Assembly: GCA_022414725.1 (NCBI GenBank)
Contig: CM039467.1
Location: forward strand, 9,721,217 to 9,785,216
DNA: 64,000 nt
Source of the DNA: Microglena sp. YARC
Taxonomy: Eukaryota > Chlorophyta > Chlorophyceae > Chlamydomonadales > Chlamydomonadaceae
Reading direction: 5' to 3'
The notes below the pieces were generated by a model. The model did no database searches, was not told the origin of the DNA, and was given only the letters and a program-made list of their open reading frames with translations. The position numbers and the translations under genes were made by a program. Positions 23,393-34,099 of this stretch are shown here, piece by piece. How positions within the stretch are numbered: position 1 is the first letter of the stretch; each line of letters begins with the position of its first letter.

Positions 23393-24640
23393 TCAAACCA
23401 ATCCAATCCTTGGGGGTGGAGTGGGGGCAATGGTGGGGGGGGTGTAGGCAAGTGAGACAAGCCTGGGATACGGTCTCCTTGCAATTGTTCAAGCTTCTAT
23501 CGGCTGTTCAAATAGAAGCCTCCTGCCGCCTTCTGGCTTAATCCGCTTGCTTGCTTTTGGTTTCTCCCACACTTTCGGCGGAAGAGTCTTCCCGCTGCCT
23601 GGAGATCCACGCTGCTGCTGCCGGTTACAGTGCGACAATGATCAGACGGTGTTGTTACCTATACGGTTTCTCACTGAGTCGGAATTTTGATCCCGGAATA
23701 CCAGGCGGAATACGTTCACAATGTTGAAGCGCTAACGGTTACCCGACAGGTTGGCAGGTCGGCTGTGAAAATTGAAGCCTGGCACGTCAGCCAACTGTCT
23801 CATAACTAACTGGCTTCGGTCAGGTCTATCTATTCCACCTTTCGTTCCGTTGTCAACACACTCCGCCAATTTTCCGCGTTGCTTGCGACGCTGCATAGGA
23901 GTTTGGGACTTAATGGGCTACTCATAGCAGCTTCCCACCAACTCCAATAGCCAGCCACTTGGTCAAAGTCAAAGCTTGCAGCTGCATTGGAATGTTTGGA
24001 AGCATTCGGACACAATAGCTAGCTTCAGTCTTGGCCCAAGGACGTGGAAAGGGAGTTGCCTAGACTCTGCTACGCGTAGCCCAAAAATGAAACTGTGATT
24101 GCAAATAATAGGTGATGTTGATGGTGGTGGGGATCAGGGTTGTCCTGTTATCCAAGCCCTTCTGAAATGAAAATATGCTTTGCATCAGGCACAGCTCTTT
24201 ATTTCAATCTATGTGTGGTGTGAAAACACAAAATTGCCCTTTAAAATGTGGTTGAATCACGCAGGTAAAACTGTATTACCTTATATGCGAGTCTTTTGAT
24301 CCATAAACCGATCCATAAACATAGTAGACGAACTCATCTCTACGCTGCACAGAGACTGTATTGCCTCCTGTACCAGCATTCTTGCCACACGTCGCATGGA
24401 GGAGTCCCTACCGCCTGGTGGGTGACACTTACTACCGGTATGTCTGCCAAGGTGACTTTCTCCAGCTGCGGCTCACAGGAGGGTCCCCTTAATAGTTAAC
24501 ACCACGCCCCTCCAGGCGTTTTTTTTAAGCACCCTCTTCCAAAGAAATTTCCTAACAAGCCTGATGCGTCTGATCAGTATTATAAATTTGCTTAGTACCG
24601 GTAGTTGAAATCGTCAAAACCTAAGTGTTAGAATGGTGAG
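23393..24640. other. No gene seen
   Basis: This is mixed-composition sequence between exon G and the retroelement region. No long ORF with domain character, no edge array and no clear repeat were seen. Confidence 0.5.
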
Positions 24641-24648
24641 CTACATGC

Positions 24649-24700
24649 ACACGGATGCTATATTGGTATCTAGGTCTAGATTCCGATATAGCATCCGTGT
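24649..24700. repeat. Large hairpin
   Basis: The arms ACACGGATGCTATAT (24,649-24,663) and ATATAGCATCCGTGT (24,686-24,700) are perfectly complementary. The stem extends inward with one mismatch, and an inner ATCTAG/CTAGAT palindrome lies in the loop. Confidence 0.8.
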
Positions 24701-27515
24701 GTCACACGCGATCACGTGTAACACCACGTATCACTTAGACACACACACAGCCAGCTCTGGCCAAGCCATACCAGGCCAGGCCAGACACGTAACAAACCAT
24801 CCCCGTATAGCTACCTTGGCGCATTGACCAAACGCAACCCGCAGCGGTGCCAGCCAATGCCCCTGCCAAGCGTTCCGGTTTGAGCCCTTAGTCATTACGA
24901 TACTTTTCTTAAGCTTTGCGCTCGCGTCCACAGTGACCTTCCAGCGCCCTGCCAACCAGCAAGGCCCCCTTAATTCTGCACGGTCAGTAGCAACTTCAGG
25001 TCTTTCACGGCTTGGAACCCCGATCTCACCCCTGATTCGAGTGTTGATAATCGGAGCAGTCGCGTGCATCGACCTCTTGTTTTCACTCTTGTCTCAGGTG
25101 CGCTGCCCTAAGTGTAGATCATGTTGCAATGCCGCTGGCGCCCTCTGTTGTCAAATGTCAAACCCAATTGACAGCCAACATGTCGTCCGTATTTCAACGT
25201 TACCGAAGGCGACGTGAATGTTATTCCTGTCGCTTGACCGTGACGCGAATGTTATTCCTATCGCTTGACCGTGACACTGTCCCTTGCAACTAGATTTACC
25301 CTCGGCGCTGTCGCCCCTTGCAAGCGCCTTGCGCATAGTTTTTCCTTTCAATAATATATTGTAACTCTTGTTTTCACTCTTGTCTCAGAAACTTTCCGGA
25401 AACCCAACCCCTCTGCGTCCCATTAAGCGCCCCAGAGTTGCCGTCACGGACGCCAGTCTCCTGCAGCCACCGGTCGAGCCTCCACCTCCACCTGATTCTC
25501 TTTCCCGTCTGGCGAGTTTCCCCTCACGACAACGGTAAGGCTCGGAAGCGCCCTCCCCCGACTAGGTCAACCCCCGGCTCCTCACGGCGTGGGTACAGAG
25601 ACTCCGACCACTCTTGGTACCCCTGCCAGGGCGGAAAAGGTTGTCTACCACGAAGGCACTCAAATGTACTGAGTTGATGTTCTCCTCTCATCAGCGGTAT
25701 ATATATACCGGGTGGAATCGAACCACCTAGCCCCTCCCTGAGAGGGGAACATGATAGACAACCGTGTTCGAGGAGGTCGGTCCGATTCCGAGGTCAGGAG
25801 TTCCCCCCATCCCCGGCATTGCGCCGGGAGGCTGCCCAAGTATTGGGTACGGGGTGACCGTTTGTGGTCCCGGGGTCATTCTCTTGGTACCCCTGCCCAG
25901 GGCTTTTCTGAATTTCTTTTTCTTTGAGTGAGAGGGGCTTTCCCAGTCCTATCCTGAGAATCCCTATTGTATTTGAGCCAGTATTGCAGCTGTCTTGCTT
26001 TGGGATAGAGACCCCAAGAAGACCTGCGAACTGATTGGTTAGGCTAGCAATAGACTGTTGAGTGGAAGTAATTACCCCACTCTCCTTGAATCTTGCGCCA
26101 CCATAACTACTGATCACATAGATCATGGGCTTCTTCGTTTTACTTGCATTTGACGCCCTCAGTCGACTCAACTGAGCCTGCGCCACCAATAAAACTAAAG
26201 ACCCACCCTACCACAGTTGCGGAACCCACCCAACTAGCTAGCACTTCCTTGTGTTCTGTGGTAGCTGACCGACTGTCCAGCCATATGACCTGCTGATACC
26301 TTGCTTATCACAGCCCAGGCATATCTGCCAGCCCGTTTCTTTTGGAGCCCCTCCGAGCAGTGTTTTCAGACCCTCCGAACAACGCTTTCATCCTTTGACT
26401 CACGGCAGTCAATCTGCTCCTCTCTAGGCTCCCTAACCCGCCCTTGCTGTTCAGCCACCCCTGCCGCGACTGTACCTTGGCTGCGTTATCTTGGTTACAG
26501 CCGATCAGCCTTGCTGACATTCCGGTACAGTCTTTGGATACCTCAGCCTCAGCCTTGAGATTCCACACTTGCCCAGCCAGTCAAAAACCTGTACTTCTTA
26601 GTACTCTAGTGCATTTAATCCTACACCCACGATCATCAACCGCAATTCTTGCTGTGCTGATACCTTTCCCCACCTTCCACTTGCGCAGGTACCTCTTGAC
26701 TACCAAGATCCAGCCACTTGGTCGTCCCTTACCCTACCAACAGTCTTCCCACCTATCAAGGTACGGAGCTGTCCGGCCCCTCTTTTTCTACCAATTGACG
26801 GCGGAGCGCCGCTCCCGTCTTGTTGATTTTGGTTGCACAACCCCACCTTCCCCACTTAGGCGGCGAAGCGCCGCTTCTGCCCTTCTTTTAGGCCCTGCCA
26901 ACCCCACTTCAAATTTTAGACGGCGAAGCGCTGCCCACAACAAAGCAAACGCTCAGTTCACGCTTATTATTGCGCACCAGCCCTTAATAATACTATTTGA
27001 ATTCCCTTCCCCTTTCAGGTCTGCTACCCTTGACAGCTGAAATTGATATACTTCTACTGGAGCATATATCCCACCCTCCGCCTAAACCCTATACCACTGG
27101 TTGGGACACTTTCATCCCACGATTGACAACTGTCCAGGCTGTGAGATTCCATTACGTACCGACCACTCTTGCAAAATTATTTCCAAGAGTGGTAACGATC
27201 CGAAATTACGTACCGATCCTCAACCCATTCAGTACTTTACACTACCTTATAGTATCGCACATCAACCAAACAGCGTATACACCTACAGTTTATTTCTTTT
27301 TCACTCGCTAAATAAACAGTTAAGTGACTGCCTCGCGGTGTCCAATTGATTTTGCTCACCCTGATTCCTCCCACAAGTGGAAAGTATCATTGACGGTAGC
27401 AATTCATAGTGACAAGCGTTGCCATCCTTTTTGTTTATCCATCCAGTCCAAAATCGATCCAACCTAAGTACAACGACTGTCGTGCATACTTATAAACCAC
27501 CTTCAACCTTCCACT
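24701..27515 (+). other. Putative 5' region/leader of the gypsy element
   Basis: No convincing ORF is present. It contains a duplicated CTTGTTTTCACTCTTGTCTCAG block (about 25,077 and 25,368), a 16-bp palindrome CGGTATATATATACCG (25,695-25,710), and three hairpin-type repeats with core GGCGGCGAAGCGCCGC (about 26,798, 26,860 and 26,920). It also has a 9-bp-stem hairpin (27,163-27,192) and a TATA-like CTTATAAACC at about 27,488, just before the first ATG. A 5' LTR is expected here, but no direct repeat of the 3' side was found by eye. Confidence 0.35.
27163..27192. repeat. Hairpin in the gypsy leader
   Basis: CCACTCTTG (27,163-27,171) and CAAGAGTGG (27,184-27,192) form a perfect 9-bp stem with a 12-nt loop. 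It is bracketed by a repeated ATTACGTACCGA at about 27,151 and 27,206. Confidence 0.75.
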
Positions 27516-28094
27516 ATGTTAGGAACAAGAGCTCAACGCGCACGTGCTCGTGCGGCGGCTGAGCGTCCAAGCTTATCAGACATCACTAATACACACTCAG
27601 ATGAATCTAACATCGCTCACCACATGGACCAGCTCCAACTGCAGGACACTGACGGAACTCATCCTCAAGTCTCAATTAATCCTACTCCGCCTACAAGCAC
27701 AGCATCTATGAATCTTGCATTAGGTCCTCTAGGCTCACCTCCCCCGTTAGGGTACAACCATCCCTGGCATGGGGGGGACGACACCGATCCTGTAATGAGT
27801 CCAATAGGAACTGTCGGCATCAACACAGTTGCCCCTTTCCTCCCTCCTCTGGTCAGTCTACCAGCCACGTCGTTGCACTCCGCCAGCTCTGTACTGCCCT
27901 CACCAGTCGTCCTTCAGCCTGCGTCCCTGCCTCCAGTTGCAGACAACATGGAACCAGTGTCCAACACTCCACAGACCTCCTTGCTTTTGACACCCAACCC
28001 GGCAACGCCGTGGTCTGGTCAGAGCAACACTCACGATCGCCGTCTTGATAGGAGGGAAACGATGACATCCTATATGTCGCCCCAGTCTTATTGA
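27516..28094 (+). CDS. N-terminal part of Gag (before an in-frame TGA)
   Basis: This frame has 192 codons starting at an ATG with A at -3. It opens with a basic segment (MLGTRAQRARARAAAERPS), then becomes Pro/Ser/Thr-rich with no domain I recognise. It ends at TGA (28,092-28,094). The next 1,131 codons continue in the same frame without interruption, so this and the following CDS are probably one Gag-protease ORF split by a single stop. The stop may be a mutation, or may be read through at low frequency. Confidence 0.6.
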   Translation: MLGTRAQRARARAAAERPSLSDITNTHSDESNIAHHMDQLQLQDTDGTHPQVSINPTPPTSTASMNLALGPLGSPPPLGYNHPWHGGDDTDPVMSPIGTVGINTVAPFLPPLVSLPATSLHSASSVLPSPVVLQPASLPPVADNMEPVSNTPQTSLLLTPNPATPWSGQSNTHDRRLDRRETMTSYMSPQSY

Positions 28095-31000
28095 TCCCTT
28101 AGCCGGGAACATTCATGCGGAGTGACTGCGTTTTTACGCCCTGATCCCTCCTACACCATGTTGCACAATCGTACGATCTTTGAATCGCCATCGGAACTCT
28201 TCATTTGCAAGCATCTGCTCTGCCGTCTTGATGAAACACGGGCCATTGGCAGTTCTTCCAGACCACTGACCAACACAACCTTGGGACAACCTGCCACACG
28301 CATCCCACTACCGCAAACCACCGCCAACATGGACCTAGAGTACCCACCTCTGTCCCCGGCAAGGACACCAGTACCCACTCCAACCAGAGCACTGTCCCCC
28401 GCCGACCAATATGTCACACCACTTGATTCCTTCGCCGGCGCCCCTCACAACCATGGCGGTACCGGCAACAACATCATGATCAACAATGCCCTCTTTGCGT
28501 CTCATGAAGTGGTCGACAATCCTCTCCAAACCACCAATGGGAGAGATCCTCCCAACTATGGTGATGGGTCCCCAGAAGGTTCCCCTATTGCTCCCCCACC
28601 TGGTGATGGATCCCCTGGCGGACCTCCCAGCGATGGCATTGGCGGCAATGGTGGAGACCCACCTGGTGATGGACCCCCTGGCGGACCTCCCAGCGATGGT
28701 GTTGGCGGAAATGGTGGAGACCCACCTGGTGATGGATCCCCTGGTGGTTCCCCCAGCAATGGCAATGGCGGAAACGGTGGCCCACCCAGTCCAGGACCGC
28801 CTGGTGATGACCCCACTGGCGGTTCCCCTAGTGGAGGCCCTCCCAGTGATGACTTGGGTGGTGGCCCACCTGGACAAGATCCCCCCGATGACACTAACAA
28901 CAACGGCGGTGGTCCACCTTTTGGCGATAACGGTGATGGCTCCCCAAGCCCACCAACCAGCGACACAGAAGCTAACGACTCTGATAGTGACGACGGTGCT
29001 CACCACATCGTCATGATGAATGTCAGCAGCCAACCATCATGGCATGTCACACCAGTGGACACCCAACTTAACGGAGGAACTGTCGAGGAAACCAAGGCTT
29101 GGTTGCACATGCTCGAAAGCTACATTGTTGACTTGCGCAAGGAAATCTCACCTTCCAAGCTGCTGGGACAAGTCCTGATCCGATGCTATCCAGACTCAGA
29201 ACCCCACCGACTCTTCACAGAGAAGGGGGAAGAATGGGTCGGCACTTGTGAAGCCCTTCTCGTCCCCAAGCGCTCCCTTGGTGTCATCCTGGTCGACAAT
29301 GTGGGTGATACTATCATGGTCCCAGCTGGCTGGGAACCCAAGCTTAAGTTGTTCTACACTTTAATCAAGACTGCCCTCGCTGTGCTGCTCCGAGTCACAC
29401 CCTTGGACGCCAAGACCAAGTGGGAAGCCTTTGACGCATACGATGAGCATGGCATCTTATTCTCAACACCACAGATTCTGATGCAGAGGTACAAGGAAGT
29501 GTACACTGACTACGACACACAGCCTGGCGCACCCAACTACCAGGCTGCCATGATCAAAGCAGCCGATCTAATCGACAAGATGTCTGTCTCCCTTAAGACG
29601 AATTGGGGTACCAAAACCAACCTCGTCAGCCTTGGCGCATGGGCCATGACTCAGCTTTACAAGTTGGAGGAGTCCTTGCACACCTTGGACAAGCTCTCAT
29701 CTATCGCCCAATTGGAATACACCAAGAGGAATAAGATGACTGCTACCACTCAGTACACAGCCATCTCCAGGCCACCCGCCAAGCGACCCACAGCCACTCC
29801 AGTCTTCCCAGTTGATCCTAGCCCTTCAGGCCCACCAAAGCCTAAGCCAGTCCAACGAGACAACCAAGTCAAGTGCACAACATGCGGAATTGCCAAGCAC
29901 ACGGCAGACACGTGCTTTTGCAACTTCCCGGGAGGACCAAACCCTACATGGTTCCCTAACGACCCCATTCGCTATCCCATTTGGCGCGCCTTGTTGCAGC
30001 GCCTCGGCTTCTCCCCACCTCCCGCTCTGGAACTTCTCATGGCTGGCACCCCATACAAGCGCACTGTACTGGGGGGGAACCAAACCCCTCAGCAGACCAA
30101 CAACCCAGGGCGCCGCCGGGGCCAAGGCAACGGCAGTGGCACCAACGGAGGAAACTTTGGTGGTAACAACAGCGGCACCCATGGTGGAGGCAATGGTGGA
30201 AACAATGGTGGTAACACCGGTGGCTACAACCAAGGCAGCAACAACCATGGTGCCACCCAAGGTTACAACAAAGGTAACAACCAGAGAGGTGGTTACGGCA
30301 GGCAACAAAGCCATGGCCTAGGTAGTTGCCAGGGTACTCAAGACCACAGGTCCAACATGACTCAAGGCCGCCAAGGTTACCAAGGCATGCAAGGGGAGAA
30401 TACGGTCATGGCGCTGCAGGCTCACATCGAACAGCAAGCCGCCCACCATACCCAGCAGATGCATGCCATGGCCTCGTCGATCCGCCAGGAGTATAGAGAC
30501 CTCATCAGCAACGACCAACATAGCCTAAACAACCAAGCTAACCAACAACCCCGCATCGAGGCTCCCCCATCTACAAACGAGGGTCTGCAAGAGGCGGACT
30601 GGTACAACACTGCTATGGTCGTCAGCTTCGGCCAGTCACCGCCATCGCTCCATAACGCTGAACCTCCAGGTATGTACAAGCCTACATACAACCCAGCAGT
30701 ATCTGGCAGTGGCGTGACGGCAGCCATCCCCTTGCCTGGAGCTCACAAGTACGTGACGCAAGCACAGCACCAGGCATCGCTGGACGCGCTCATGGATCAG
30801 TTCACCGTGTTCAAAGCAACGCAAGAACAGCTGCTGAGGGAGATCCAGAATCTGCATGAGTTCAATAGAGCTCTGCAAGTCCGCGCTTCAGCCTTGGAGA
30901 CTGCACAGCGCGCCGCTTGTGTAACCAAAGACTCAGTTCGCACCTTTGTGCAGGACTACGCCATGGATGGAGGCCTCAGTCCATCAGTGGCTACCCTTCT

Positions 31001-31487
31001 GCAAGGCACAGAACCCACATACGGAGTACCTTACCTTGCCAACATGTCTCCTCAGACAGGTTGCTCCCTCAAAACTGTGGGCGGTCTTCTGCTTTGCGTT
31101 AAACTAATGATCTTGGTGGACACGGGCAGTGGGCTCAACTTCATTTCTGCCGCAACAGCTTCGACCTTGGATTACCCAGCTACAGCATGCAACCACAAGA
31201 CGGTGGCTTTCAACGACCAGCGCAGCAGCTTGACCCAAGAGATCTGCATACCAGTTGTCTTTTGCGCGGGCACCCCCGATGAGATCTCAGTTTGGTCCAC
31301 ATTCGTTGTAGCACCCAACAACAGCATTTTTGACATTTTGCTAGGCACTCCGTTGCTCGGCATGGATGGGGTAGCAGCACTACCTGACGTCACACAGCAA
31401 AAATTAACTTTGCGTCCTTTCCTGCACTTGCCAATTTCAGATCCCAAGACTTTGGATCTGCCCTTCAAGGCAATCAGCAGACCCTGA
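28095..31487 (+). CDS. gag-pr: Gag with CCHC zinc knuckle and aspartic protease
   Basis: This is the main Gag frame. Residue numbers here count from codon 28,122. A long Gly/Pro/Asp repeat region (DPPGDGSPGG-type units) spans about residues 150-290. A capsid-like helical region follows (VEETKAWLHMLESYIVDLRK onward). The zinc knuckle is CTTCGIAKHTADTC, Cys585, Cys588, His593 and Cys598, the exact CX2CX4HX4C spacing. A Gly/Asn/Gln-rich tail (about 660-770) and a coiled-coil stretch near 890-930 come next. The retroviral-type protease has the catalytic triad Asp1000-Thr-Gly-Ser and the later DILLGTPLL. It packages element RNA and cleaves the polyprotein. No ATG opens this frame directly after the TGA, which supports fusion with the preceding segment. 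Confidence 0.85.
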   Translation, partial: SLSREHSCGVTAFLRPDPSYTMLHNRTIFESPSELFICKHLLCRLDETRAIGSSSRPLTNTTLGQPATRIPLPQTTANMDLEYPPLSPARTPVPTPTRALSPADQYVTPLDSFAGAPHNHGGTGNNIMINNALFASHEVVDNPLQTTNGRDPPNYGDGSPEGSPIAPPPGDGSPGGPPSDGIGGNGGDPPGDGPPGGPPSDGVGGNGGDPPGDGSPGGSPSNGNGGNGGPPSPGPPGDDPTGGSPSGGPPSDDLGGGPPGQDPPDDTNNNGGGPPFGDNGDGSPSPPTSDTEANDSDSDDGAHHIVMMNVSSQPSWHVTPVDTQLNGGTVEETKAWLHMLESYIVDLRKEISPSKLLGQVLIRCYPDSEPHRLFTEKGEEWVGTCEALLVPKRSLGVILVDNVGDTIMVPAGWEPKLKLFYTLIKTALAVLLRVTPLDAKTKWEAFDAYDEHGILFSTPQILMQRYKEVYTDYDTQPGAPNYQAAMIKAADLIDKMSVSLKTNWGTKTNLVSLGAWAMTQLYKLEESLHTLDKLSSIAQLEYTKRNKMTATTQYTAISRPPAKRPTATPVFPVDPSPSGPPKPKPVQRDNQVKCTTCGIAKHTADTCFCNFPGGPNPTWFPNDPIRYPIWRALLQRLGFSPPPALELLMAGTPYKRTVLGGNQTPQQTNNPGRRRGQGNGSGTNGGNFGGNNSGTHGGGNGGNNGGNTGGYNQGSNNHGATQGYNKGNNQRGGYGRQQSHGLGSCQGTQDHRSNMTQGRQGYQGMQGENTVMALQAHIEQQAAHHTQQMHAMASSIRQEYRDLISNDQHSLNNQANQQPRIEAPPSTNEGLQEADWYNTAMVVSFGQSPPSLHNAEPPGMYKPTYNPAVSGSGVTAAIPLPGAHKYVTQAQHQASLDALMDQFTVFKATQEQLLREIQNLHEFNRALQVRASALETAQRAACVTKDSVRTFVQDYAMDGGLSPSVATLLQGTEPTYGVPYLANMSPQTGCSLKTVGGLLLCVKLMILVDTGSGLNFISAATASTLDYPATACNHKTVAFNDQRSSLTQEICIPVVFCAGTPDEISVWSTFVVAPNNSIFDILLGTPLLGMDGVAALPDVTQQKLTLRPFLHLPISDPKTLDLPFKAISRP

Positions 31488-31492
31488 ACCTC

Positions 31493-31675
31493 GGTCCCTT
31501 GAGCTCACGTTCGGGACCGACACGTTCTGCATGTTGGTACCCTGAGCTCACGTTCGGGACCTTCAAGACCTTTGGTTCCCTGAGCTCACGTTCGGGACCT
31601 TCAAGACCTTTGGTTCCCTGAGCTCACTTTCGGGACCCTCAAGACCACTGGTTCCCTAAGCTCACGTTCGGGACC
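31493..31675 (+). repeat. Five 26-bp hairpin repeats before ORF2
   Basis: Copies lie at 31,493-31,518, 31,536-31,561, 31,574-31,599, 31,612-31,637 and 31,650-31,675. Each has a GGTCCC/GGTTCCC-type left arm, an AGCTCACGTTC-type loop and GGGACC as right arm, so each could fold as a small stem-loop in RNA. Spacing is 43, 38, 38 and 38 bp. The last copy ends three bases before the ORF2 ATG. A related sequence is coding in Pol at 35,965-36,082. Confidence 0.9.
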
Positions 31676-31678
31676 ATT

Positions 31679-34099
31679 ATGGACGACAACTCTACCTCGG
31701 AATCCCACTTTCACCACGAGATAGTAGCTGGCCATGTCAAGGTTATCACAACACCACAGCCCAAAATCCTCTACTACGTCGTGGCACAAACTCTCGAGTA
31801 TGACAACGTCGACCCAGAGCTCAACAGACCCACCCACCCCTACAAGGAACTTTGGTATAAATTGAAGTTACCACACCCAACTAGTGCACCTGCTCCACCG
31901 CCCAGAGCCCGTCGACGCAGGAATTGCCCCCAATACATTACCACTTGGACCCAGCTCGTCCCACCAGACACTAGGACGCACTTCGCAGCAGTTGGATCAC
32001 ATGCAGAATGGTACGCCCTTCGGACAACCATCCCAGGACACCCATCTAGCTCCGTGCTCCACCACTTGCAAGTGCCCAGCCAAGAAGGATTCCAAGGAAC
32101 CTATTGCGGACGCACGACGGTGTATGACAACCCATTGTGGGTCCACTACATGAGCACGTTCCAAGTCCATTTTAATGGGCAGTACATTGCAGGGTACAAC
32201 TTCCGCAACACGCTAGTGAGCGAGACTCTTGCAGTCCGCTTCCTCTTGCTTTTCCAGGCAGTGCAAGACGTCATGCTGCAAGAATTCAACATTAGCATTG
32301 ACGCCCTTCACGGGGAAGATTACGCCGTTCGGGACATCTTGGAACCTTATGTCGCGTCGCTCCAAGCATTGATGATTCACCGGGAATTGCGCATCAGAAG
32401 TCCATCAGCAGACAAGATGGGGGGCCTCACTTGGCCATATGGACCTGCCCACAGCCCATGCCTCAAAAGCCCCTTATTCAGATCTGATTACATCAACTAC
32501 CTCCTGTTCATGGACCCAGGAGCACCCCTTTTGTGGTCCCCTTACAACTTCCCAGCCAACTGGAGAGTCAAGGATAATGCGTCCCTTCTCCAAAGCAACC
32601 TGCCACGAGGGGCTACATGCAAACTCCCCATGCACAATGCACCAACTGTCCTCCTGCATGTCATGCAGAAGAAGGACCTCCTGTCCTCAGCTATTGAGCA
32701 CATCTTTGAGTCCTTCCCCTCTCACCCTCTCGCAGGCCAAGAGCCTCGCAATAACCCATCCCCTGAATACTCCGCAGCACTACTCCAAACAGGTGCAGCC
32801 ATTGTTTCAACATGGGTGAACATGCATCCGCCTAGGCTGAAACCCTCCCCCACCCACGTGATTGAGTCCCCAACTGGTCATCACATGTGCGCTACAAGGG
32901 AATGCCTGCTCACCATTTTTCCAGTCCAAGCGTCCATCTTCCACTCCTACATCATCTCCCAACCTAAGGACTTGGAGGATGTGACTGCAACGTGGCAGCT
33001 GTACTTGGACAGGCTGACAGACTGGTATCCCGAAGAATATCAAGCAGGTAGCAACGCACAGCCCCTGGCGTGTCAAGCTGTGTCCAACAAGGACATCAAA
33101 ATGGTCAACCCCTTTGCTGACACAGGGACCCACCGCCAGCACATTGCACACTACGTGCAGTACCACAAACTGGTTGCACAAGATGGGAAAGGCACGCCCA
33201 CCAACCCCAAATTCCCATTCGCAGGACCACCCACATGTTCCACTATAAACACCCTGTGGGACCCTGAGTCATACTCCACCCCAATTGACGCGATGATGGA
33301 CATCCTGCGATTCTATCCCCACCTCAGAGAGCATACCCCCTTCGCGATGGCATCCATCCGCTCCTCTCACCCTCAGTGGGCATATTTCTACGTCACTCTC
33401 TTGATGCAAATGGTCGCCAATCAATGCATCATGATTGACTACCACTACGAGAGGACTAAGGATGGGTCCTTGTACACCGGTAACGTCAAAGTCCTGGCAG
33501 CAGTCATCACAGGCTTGGAAGACTGGACTTCCATTCCTGTTTGGGGCAAGGCACAAGGACTACCTATTAGAGTGGCTATTCGCAAGGGAAGCATGCAGAT
33601 CATCGTGCCAGGCTCCCCTTTTCCCATCCCCTCCTTGCATCTGGCCCACCACTTGATATTCCCTGACACATCAGTCTATCCCTTGGTAGATGCATCAGTT
33701 CCAGTGCACCCCACTTATCTCTCGCAGATCACCACTCTCGAAGACAAGTTAGACAGTCCAAGCGACCTGCATCACAGAGGTCCACAACGACCAACACCTA
33801 CCCGCACCACACGCGGGAGGCAGGACACTTCAAGGAACTTTCGTGACTCCTGCTCCATTCTCCCCATTCCATTCGCCTTACACCAGGCGGCTCGCCTACA
33901 GCCCACCCCTGCTTTCTTACCTTCCCCCCACCCTGTTCAAGATGCAGATGTAGAGGAGGCCATGCAATGCTACCAATTCAAGTGTCTGCCGCAGTCCGAG
34001 GACCAGCCCTCCACACTGCCCAGTGTACACCCAAGCTCCGTCTTCCTGGTCGGTCGAGGCAACCTAGACCTGCACTTTACTGACCGGCCCTACATGTAA
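31679..34099 (+). CDS. Unrecognised 806-residue ORF between Gag-PR and Pol
   Basis: The ATG has a favourable context (A at -3, G at +4) directly after the five hairpin repeats. The stop overlaps the Pol start as TAATG. I recognise no domain. The protein is globular-looking, rich in His, Pro and aromatic residues, begins MDDNSTSESHFHHEIVAGHV, and has a basic Arg/Pro stretch (PPPRARRRRNCPQY) near residue 80. No transmembrane segment or zinc finger is evident. The long intact frame in an element with few lesions suggests it was under selection. It could be a second structural protein or a captured host gene. Confidence 0.75.
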   Translation: MDDNSTSESHFHHEIVAGHVKVITTPQPKILYYVVAQTLEYDNVDPELNRPTHPYKELWYKLKLPHPTSAPAPPPRARRRRNCPQYITTWTQLVPPDTRTHFAAVGSHAEWYALRTTIPGHPSSSVLHHLQVPSQEGFQGTYCGRTTVYDNPLWVHYMSTFQVHFNGQYIAGYNFRNTLVSETLAVRFLLLFQAVQDVMLQEFNISIDALHGEDYAVRDILEPYVASLQALMIHRELRIRSPSADKMGGLTWPYGPAHSPCLKSPLFRSDYINYLLFMDPGAPLLWSPYNFPANWRVKDNASLLQSNLPRGATCKLPMHNAPTVLLHVMQKKDLLSSAIEHIFESFPSHPLAGQEPRNNPSPEYSAALLQTGAAIVSTWVNMHPPRLKPSPTHVIESPTGHHMCATRECLLTIFPVQASIFHSYIISQPKDLEDVTATWQLYLDRLTDWYPEEYQAGSNAQPLACQAVSNKDIKMVNPFADTGTHRQHIAHYVQYHKLVAQDGKGTPTNPKFPFAGPPTCSTINTLWDPESYSTPIDAMMDILRFYPHLREHTPFAMASIRSSHPQWAYFYVTLLMQMVANQCIMIDYHYERTKDGSLYTGNVKVLAAVITGLEDWTSIPVWGKAQGLPIRVAIRKGSMQIIVPGSPFPIPSLHLAHHLIFPDTSVYPLVDASVPVHPTYLSQITTLEDKLDSPSDLHHRGPQRPTPTRTTRGRQDTSRNFRDSCSILPIPFALHQAARLQPTPAFLPSPHPVQDADVEEAMQCYQFKCLPQSEDQPSTLPSVHPSSVFLVGRGNLDLHFTDRPYM

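Noticed and set aside
25640..25770. tRNA-like structure on the minus strand (GGTTCGATTCC arm, CCCCT/AGGGG stem)
   Set aside because: A T-arm and an anticodon-like stem can be drawn, but there is no A box, no D arm and no acceptor pairing.
26444..27040. 198-codon plus-strand ORF in the gypsy leader
   Set aside because: No domain; it runs through hairpin repeats, and composition does not resemble the element's proteins.
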